From assembly GCA_034211115.1 (NCBI GenBank), contig JAXHTH010000250.1:1-10127 (forward strand): 10,127 bases of DNA. The letters are read 5' to 3'. Every line of letters starts with the position of its first letter. Position 1 is the stretch's first letter. This stretch comes from JAXHTH01 sp034211115. GTDB taxonomy: Bacteria; Planctomycetota; Phycisphaerae; Phycisphaerales; SM1A02. Below are positions 5,964 to 10,127 of the stretch, in pieces. The notes under the pieces were generated by a model that was not told the origin of the DNA, made no database searches, and saw only the letters and a list, made by a program, of their open reading frames with translations. Both the position numbers and the translations under genes were made by a program.

Positions 5964-7472
5964 TCAGGCCGCCTCCGATTCCTTTCGGACAGGCGAGAAC
6001 ATGCGGATGCAGTTGCCCTGGGCCCGCTTGGCCACGTAGAGGGCCTTGTCCGCGGCCTGGACGAACTGTTCGGGGCTCTGGAACGCCGCGTGCGTCCGCG
6101 GCTCGTAGACCGCCACCCCCACGCTGACGGTCACGCGAAGCGGCTCGCCGATCTCGTCGGTCTGGTCGGTCACGAACGGCTCGTCCGCGATGGTCGAGCA
6201 CACGCGGCGGGCCGCGACCGCCGCCTCCCTGATGGAGGCCCCGGGCAGGATGACGGCGAACTCGTCACCGCCGAACCGGCACACGTGGTCGACTTCGCGC
6301 ACGTTCTGCGTGAGCCGGGCGGCCACGTCGACGAGCACCGCGTCCCCCACGTGATGGCCGAATTGGTCATTGATCTGCTTGAAGCCGTCGATGTCCATCA
6401 GGAGAAGCCCCACGAACCCGTCGAACGACGAGGCCTGGCCGAAGCACGTGGCCGTCTTCTCGTCGAAGCTCTTGCGGTTGTTCACCTTCGTGAGCGGATC
6501 GGTGTTGACCTGCGACGAGAGCTCATCGTTGCTCTGCTGGAGGGTGTCCACCTCGTGCTGGACCGTGAGCTGGTGTTGGACGAAGGCGCCCTCGGCCTCG
6601 GAGAGGATTCGATCGATGTCCGGCGGCGGGCCCGTCTCGACCTTGAACAGGTGACCGAGCTCCCCGGCGTCCTCCGTGATCCCCTGGATGAGTCGCTTCA
6701 CCTCGTCGCGGCTGAGGCCGAACCACTTGTCCGCGCGCATGCTCACCCGGCTCAGGGCCGGGGCCGGATCGGAGAGCCGGACCAGCGTGGCCAGCTCGTA
6801 GCCGAGCCAGACGGGACGAACGAGGCTGAGATGGTGGCAGGGGTCGGCGTCGTGATGATGCCGGATCGCGTCCACGAACTGGGACGGGAACCGCCACTGC
6901 TCGGCGAGGCGAGACCCGACTTCCGTGTGATCGAACCCGAACACCGCCCGCTCCATCTCCGGCAGCCGCCGATGATCGCCTTTCGTCTGCTGCACGAGGC
7001 ACGCGTAGGGCGAGGGGGCGGAGGCGTGGATGGCCAGCATGCCCATGTCCTGAATGAGCGCGGCGATGAACGCCTCCTCCGGGTCGCACGCCCCGCTCTG
7101 CATGGCGATGCGCCGCGCCGCCGCGGCGGAGTAGAGACACCGGCTCCAGTAATCGATCAGATCAAAGCCGTCCTGGCTCTGTTTCGTCACGTCCACGAGG
7201 GTGAAGCCCAGCACGAGCGACTTCACCGTGTTCAGGCCCAGGTAGGCCATCGCGCGGGCGATCGTCGGACACGGCTTGGCCAGACCGTAGTAGCTGGAGT
7301 TCACCGTGCGCAGGATCTTCGTCGTCAGCGCCTGATCCTTCTCGACGACATCGGCGATCTCTTTCAGCTTCACGTTCTCGTTCTGCGTCAGCTCGAGCAC
7401 CTGTACGGCGACCGCCGAGAGCGACGGGAGACTCGAACAGCGCAGAACCTTTTCGATATCGAGCGCGGGCAT
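5964..7472 (-). CDS. HDOD-GGDEF protein, candidate diguanylate cyclase (copy 2 in transcription order)
   Basis: The product has 502 residues with no signal peptide or membrane helix. The HDOD domain (about 8-215) opens with the C12-x2-LPSLS block and carries Q141-D142 in place of a catalytic HD pair. A helical linker follows (about 295-325; heptad-like HQLTVQHEVDTLQQSNDEL). The GGDEF domain (about 325-495) starts with the DPLTKVNNR block, has D360 and N368-D369 for metal and GTP, and bears the canonical G401-G-D-E-F405. R392-x2-D395 is an intact inhibitory site. It aligns with copy 3 without gaps through about residue 420, so the two are recent tandem duplicates. The ATG at 7472 has AGGAG 8 nt upstream. 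Predicted role: c-di-GMP synthesis controlled by whatever the HDOD domain senses or binds. The input signal cannot be read from the sequence. Confidence 0.92.
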   Translation of the reverse strand: MPALDIEKVLRCSSLPSLSAVAVQVLELTQNENVKLKEIADVVEKDQALTTKILRTVNSSYYGLAKPCPTIARAMAYLGLNTVKSLVLGFTLVDVTKQSQDGFDLIDYWSRCLYSAAAARRIAMQSGACDPEEAFIAALIQDMGMLAIHASAPSPYACLVQQTKGDHRRLPEMERAVFGFDHTEVGSRLAEQWRFPSQFVDAIRHHHDADPCHHLSLVRPVWLGYELATLVRLSDPAPALSRVSMRADKWFGLSRDEVKRLIQGITEDAGELGHLFKVETGPPPDIDRILSEAEGAFVQHQLTVQHEVDTLQQSNDELSSQVNTDPLTKVNNRKSFDEKTATCFGQASSFDGFVGLLLMDIDGFKQINDQFGHHVGDAVLVDVAARLTQNVREVDHVCRFGGDEFAVILPGASIREAAVAARRVCSTIADEPFVTDQTDEIGEPLRVTVSVGVAVYEPRTHAAFQSPEQFVQAADKALYVAKRAQGNCIRMFSPVRKESEAA

Positions 7473-7640
7473 GCCGGGATCTCCTCTCCCCGATCAGAAG
7501 AACTCGCGGAACTCTGACCGCCCGCGGCGCTGGAGCATCTCGGTCATGGCAACCGGGGACCGATTATCGTGGATCCACCACCAGCAGAGTTCTGGTGGTT
7601 CATCGGCCTCGCGGGGCCGCTTCTCCACGGAAACCGCCCA
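7473..7640 (-). other. Intergenic leader before HDOD-GGDEF copy 2
   Basis: This 168-bp gap lies between the stop of copy 1 and the ATG of copy 2. On the minus strand it contains, in order, a weak 5-bp GC stem (7619-7604), a stronger 8-bp hairpin (7599-7577), a -10-like GATAAT (7568-7563) and the ribosome binding site AGGAG (7485-7481). No -35 consensus is visible at 16-18 bp from the GATAAT. The layout could hold a terminator-like structure for copy 1 and a separate promoter for copy 2. Confidence 0.35.
7577..7599. repeat. 8-bp inverted repeat in the leader of HDOD-GGDEF copy 2
   Basis: ACCACCAG (7577-7584) and CTGGTGGT (7592-7599) are perfect complements around a 7-nt loop. The stem is less GC-extreme than its surroundings. 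No T-run follows on the minus strand, where GGATCC comes next. It could be a weak terminator, an operator or a leader hairpin. Confidence 0.45.
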
Positions 7641-9275
7641 TCATGCGGCCCTTGGCGGAGGATCGGACCGCGCCGCCGACCCCGCCTTCCGGGCCGGGGA
7701 GAAGACCCGCACGCAGTTGCGGCCGGCCCCCTTGGCGGCATACACCGCCTGATCGGCGACGCGGACCAGCAACTCCGGCCGGGTGAGGATTTCGGCCACC
7801 GACGTCTCATAAGCGGCCACCCCGAAGCTCGCCGTCACCGTCAGCTCGCGCGCCTCGAATTCCATCGCCGTCAGATCCACCGGCGTCTCCGCCACGCGAC
7901 GGCGCAGCCGCTCGGCGATCTTCGTCGCCTCCACGCGATTCGCGCCGGGGAGGATGATGGCGAACTCCTCGCCTCCGTAGCGCGCCACGATCCCCCCCTC
8001 GCCCGTCTGCTCGTGGAGGATCTGCGCCACCCGGGCCAGCACCGCATCGCCCACCTGGTGGCCGTAGGTGTCGTTGAAGGATTTGAACGTGTCCAGGTCG
8101 CAGAAGATCAGCCCCAGCGGCGTTCCCATCGCCACCGCCTGCCGGAAGCAGCGATCGATCTCCTCGTCGAAATGCCTGCGGTTGGAGACCCCGGTCAGCG
8201 GATCGGACAGCGTCTGGCGGGTCAGGACCTCGTTGGACTTGCGCAACGCCTCGGTCTGCTGCTCCATGCGGATCTGATGCTGCACGAGCCGCTCCTCGGC
8301 GGTGAGCAGGATCGCATCGATGTCCAGCTCCGTCTCGGGGGGCAGATTGAAGAGGCGGGACAGCTCGGCCACGGCCTGGCCGATCTCCTCCAGGATCCCG
8401 CAGGTCTCGTTGTTCTCCAGCTCGAACCACTCCGCGCCGCGGAGGGCCAGCGTCTCGATCACGCCGTCCGAGTCCGGGCGCATCAGCCCTTCCGCGGCCA
8501 GCCCGCTCCACTGCACGGTCCGAACCAGGGCCCCCCAGTCTTCCGGCGCCTCGTCGGGACGATGGTGATAGCGCACGGCTTCCACGAGCGGCTCCGGGAG
8601 CTTCCAGCGTTCGCCCATGGCGGCGCCGATCTCCGCGTGATCGAGCTGGAAGCGCCGCTGCTCGATGGCGGGAAGCTCGCCGTGCTCTTCCCCCGCCTCG
8701 TGAATGGCGCAGAGATAGTCCTCGCCCATGGCCCGGAAGAGGGCGACCATGCCGATGTCCTGCAACAGGGCGGCGAAGAACGCCTCCTCCGGCGGGCAGG
8801 CCCGGCTTCGCTCGGCCAGCACCCGCGCCGCCGCCGCCGAGTACAGCCCGCGACGCCAGTAGCTCACGAAATCGAAGGACGTTTCCTCGTGCGCATCGTC
8901 TCCCATGCTCTCGGCGAGACTGAAGCCAAGCACGATCGTCTTCACCGTGTTCACGCCGAGGTAGACCAGCGCCTGGTGGATCGTCGTGCACGATTTGGGA
9001 AGGCCGTAGAAGCTGGAGTTGACGGTGCGCAGCACCTTCATCGCCAGCGCCTGGTCGTACTGGATGATCGAGGCGAGCTGGTTGAGGTCCACCTCGTCCG
9101 CCTCGGTCAGCTTCAGCACCTGCATCGCCACCATGGGGAGGCTGGGCAGCTTCGGACAGGCCAGTATTCTCTCCAGCGCCGGCGTGAACACGTGTGGTAT
9201 CCCATCCAATCCTCTGCGCAAGGATGGCCGCCCGGCGGCATCGTCACGCACGGCCATGGCGCGCCGGTTCACCAC
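7641..9275 (-). CDS. HDOD-GGDEF protein, candidate diguanylate cyclase (copy 1 in transcription order), lacking the inhibitory site
   Basis: At 544 residues this is the longest and most divergent of three tandem paralogues. An N-terminal extension of about 28 residues precedes the HDOD domain (about 35-250; C40-x2-LPSLP, then Q172-D173 where true HD enzymes have His-Asp). A helical linker (about 325-355) joins it to the GGDEF domain, which opens with DPLTGVSNRR and has D393, N401-D402 and the signature G434-G-E-E-F438. The inhibitory RxxD position is occupied by G425 and G428, so product inhibition through that site is not expected. The C-terminal tail is rich in Ala, Pro and Arg. The GTG at 9275 is preceded by GGGAG with good spacing, but a perfect 8-bp hairpin abuts the start codon; an ATG seven codons in is the alternative. 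It follows recO by 47 bp and may share its transcript. Predicted role: unrestrained or differently controlled c-di-GMP synthesis. Confidence 0.9.
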   Translation of the reverse strand: MVNRRAMAVRDDAAGRPSLRRGLDGIPHVFTPALERILACPKLPSLPMVAMQVLKLTEADEVDLNQLASIIQYDQALAMKVLRTVNSSFYGLPKSCTTIHQALVYLGVNTVKTIVLGFSLAESMGDDAHEETSFDFVSYWRRGLYSAAAARVLAERSRACPPEEAFFAALLQDIGMVALFRAMGEDYLCAIHEAGEEHGELPAIEQRRFQLDHAEIGAAMGERWKLPEPLVEAVRYHHRPDEAPEDWGALVRTVQWSGLAAEGLMRPDSDGVIETLALRGAEWFELENNETCGILEEIGQAVAELSRLFNLPPETELDIDAILLTAEERLVQHQIRMEQQTEALRKSNEVLTRQTLSDPLTGVSNRRHFDEEIDRCFRQAVAMGTPLGLIFCDLDTFKSFNDTYGHQVGDAVLARVAQILHEQTGEGGIVARYGGEEFAIILPGANRVEATKIAERLRRRVAETPVDLTAMEFEARELTVTASFGVAAYETSVAEILTRPELLVRVADQAVYAAKGAGRNCVRVFSPARKAGSAARSDPPPRAA

Positions 9276-9310
9276 CGGCGGTCTCCCGATTCCTCATCTA
9301 TCGACCGCCG
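9276..9310 (-). promoter_or_regulatory. Inverted repeat over the ribosome binding site of HDOD-GGDEF copy 1
   Basis: On the minus strand CGGCGGTC (9310-9303) and GACCGCCG (9283-9276) are perfect 8-bp complements separated by 19 nt. The second arm directly abuts the GTG at 9275, and the GGGAG ribosome binding site (9287-9283) spans the loop-arm junction. In RNA the hairpin could limit ribosome access. It fills most of the 47-bp gap after recO. Confidence 0.45.
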
Positions 9311-9322
9311 CCGGGGGCGCGC

Positions 9323-10099
9323 TCACCCTCGCCCCCGTCCGCCGGAAGTTTCATCCCCCCGGCCGGGACGGTCCGAAAACGCCCAGCGCATGGTGGCCGG
9401 CTCCGACCCGATCAGTTCCCGGCTGTAGACGGCCAGGAGGCGGTTGGCCCGCCGGACCACCGCCGCCTCCGCCCCCGATGTCGACGACGCCGACGCCACC
9501 GCCCGCAGAAGGTCCCGCGTCGTCCGCCGCACCCGCCAGTGATCGGACGCGGCCGGGGCGGCCACGAACCCCCCCGCCCGCGGACTGAAGGCCAGCACGT
9601 CCTCCTGCTCCGGTAACGGGCGCCCGGTCTCCGCATCGCGATCGAGTTCCGGCCGATAGCCGGCCTCCTCGAGCACCCGCCACTGGAAGAGGAGCAGGGC
9701 CATCCCCACCCGGGCCGGATCACCGAGCCCGCCCAGGGCCTCGACCAGGGCATCGAACACCAGCGGATGTGGATCCTCGGTCGTCAGCATGTGATGGACG
9801 AGATCGACCATGTACAGGGCGGCGCGGTTCGCATCCAGACGCTGGCGAACCACCCGGTACGTCTCCTCCAGGTGCCATTCGGTGAGGGTGGCCAGCTCGC
9901 GGCCGGGCTTGACGATCGCCACCACCTGCCCGCGGGTGAGCACGTCCAGCCCGCCGGAGAAGGCGCCCTTCTCGCGCTTCGCGCCCTTGGCCAGCCCGCG
10001 GATGATGCCGTGCTCGCGCGTCAGCAGGCTCACCGTCTGGGAGGTCTCCGAGAAATCCCAGCGGCGAATGCACACGGCGGTGTCGCTGATGGTGGGCAT
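9323..10099 (-). CDS. recO: DNA repair protein RecO
   Basis: This 258-residue protein is RecO, which with RecR loads RecA onto SSB-coated single-stranded DNA in RecF-pathway repair. The N-terminal OB-fold is recognisable: AVCIRRWDFSETSQTV (8-23), LLTREHGIIRGLAKGAKR (25-42) and the GAFSGGLDVL stretch. A helical C-terminal half follows, with LFQWRVLEEAGYRPEL (137-152). Many RecO proteins have a four-cysteine zinc finger just after this point. Here the equivalent region (about 150-185) has none; C10 is the only cysteine in the protein, although the FSPRAGG part of the finger is still visible. The tail after 240 is Gly/Arg-rich. The ATG at 10099 has no Shine-Dalgarno sequence, but the N-terminus begins where RecO proteins normally do. 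The gene is followed at 47 bp by the first HDOD-GGDEF gene on the same strand. Confidence 0.9.
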   Translation of the reverse strand: MPTISDTAVCIRRWDFSETSQTVSLLTREHGIIRGLAKGAKREKGAFSGGLDVLTRGQVVAIVKPGRELATLTEWHLEETYRVVRQRLDANRAALYMVDLVHHMLTTEDPHPLVFDALVEALGGLGDPARVGMALLLFQWRVLEEAGYRPELDRDAETGRPLPEQEDVLAFSPRAGGFVAAPAASDHWRVRRTTRDLLRAVASASSTSGAEAAVVRRANRLLAVYSRELIGSEPATMRWAFSDRPGRGDETSGGRGRG

Positions 10100-10110
10100 G
10101 GGGGAGGCTT

Positions 10111-10127
10111 GAGTCGTGAGTCGTGAG
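10111..10127. repeat. Heptamer tandem repeat at the window edge
   Basis: GAGTCGT occurs twice in tandem (10111-10117, 10118-10124), and a third unit begins with GAG at 10125 before the window ends. It lies 11 bp upstream of the recO start codon, so it falls in the recO promoter or leader region. The full copy number is not visible. Confidence 0.6.

Noticed and set aside
7494..7547. A 17-codon open frame in the leader of HDOD-GGDEF copy 2, a possible leader peptide
   Set aside because: No ribosome binding site precedes it and nothing else supports it; short frames of this size are common by chance.
4130..9428. Very long open frames on the plus strand opposite the three HDOD-GGDEF genes (each over 600 codons)
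   Set aside because: They are complements of genes with clear conserved domains. Their translations are Arg/Gly/His/Pro-rich with no recognisable motif, as expected from codon-position GC bias.

Overview
The window is very GC-rich, gene-dense bacterial chromosome. The gene set suggests Planctomycetota, perhaps Phycisphaerae-like: a RecO with a planctomycete-style N-terminus, several HDOD-GGDEF proteins, a Bacillus-type SdhB and a polyprenyl-phosphate pathway enzyme. This taxonomic guess is inference from protein flavour, not from a marker gene. I see no rRNA, tRNA, CRISPR array or insertion sequence.

Left arm (1-1773, minus strand): a UbiA-superfamily membrane prenyltransferase of the decaprenyl-phosphate phosphoribosyltransferase (DPPR synthase) type. 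It is followed 13 bp later by a membrane glycosyltransferase resembling ALG10/DIE2 (GT-C fold), which runs off the window edge. Together they look like part of a lipid-linked sugar pathway for envelope polysaccharide or glycoprotein. A 244-bp divergent intergenic region (1774-2017) carries three inverted repeats and separates this pair from the plus-strand genes.

Middle (2018-4133, plus strand): a succinate dehydrogenase/fumarate reductase iron-sulfur subunit (sdhB), with no sdhA or sdhC next to it. Then comes a stand-alone M16 zinc peptidase whose start lies just downstream of a -10-like hexamer and has no Shine-Dalgarno sequence. Candidate terminators for both strands fill the convergent gap after it.

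Right arm (4247-10099, minus strand): read in the direction of transcription, recO, then three consecutive paralogous HDOD-GGDEF proteins. All three keep an intact GG[D/E]EF active-site loop, so three candidate diguanylate cyclases lie side by side. They differ in likely control: the two downstream copies keep the RxxD product-inhibition site, the first copy has lost it, and the last copy has a different interdomain linker. The first copy also has a perfect 8-bp inverted repeat abutting its start codon. This tandem c-di-GMP module is the most interesting part of the window.
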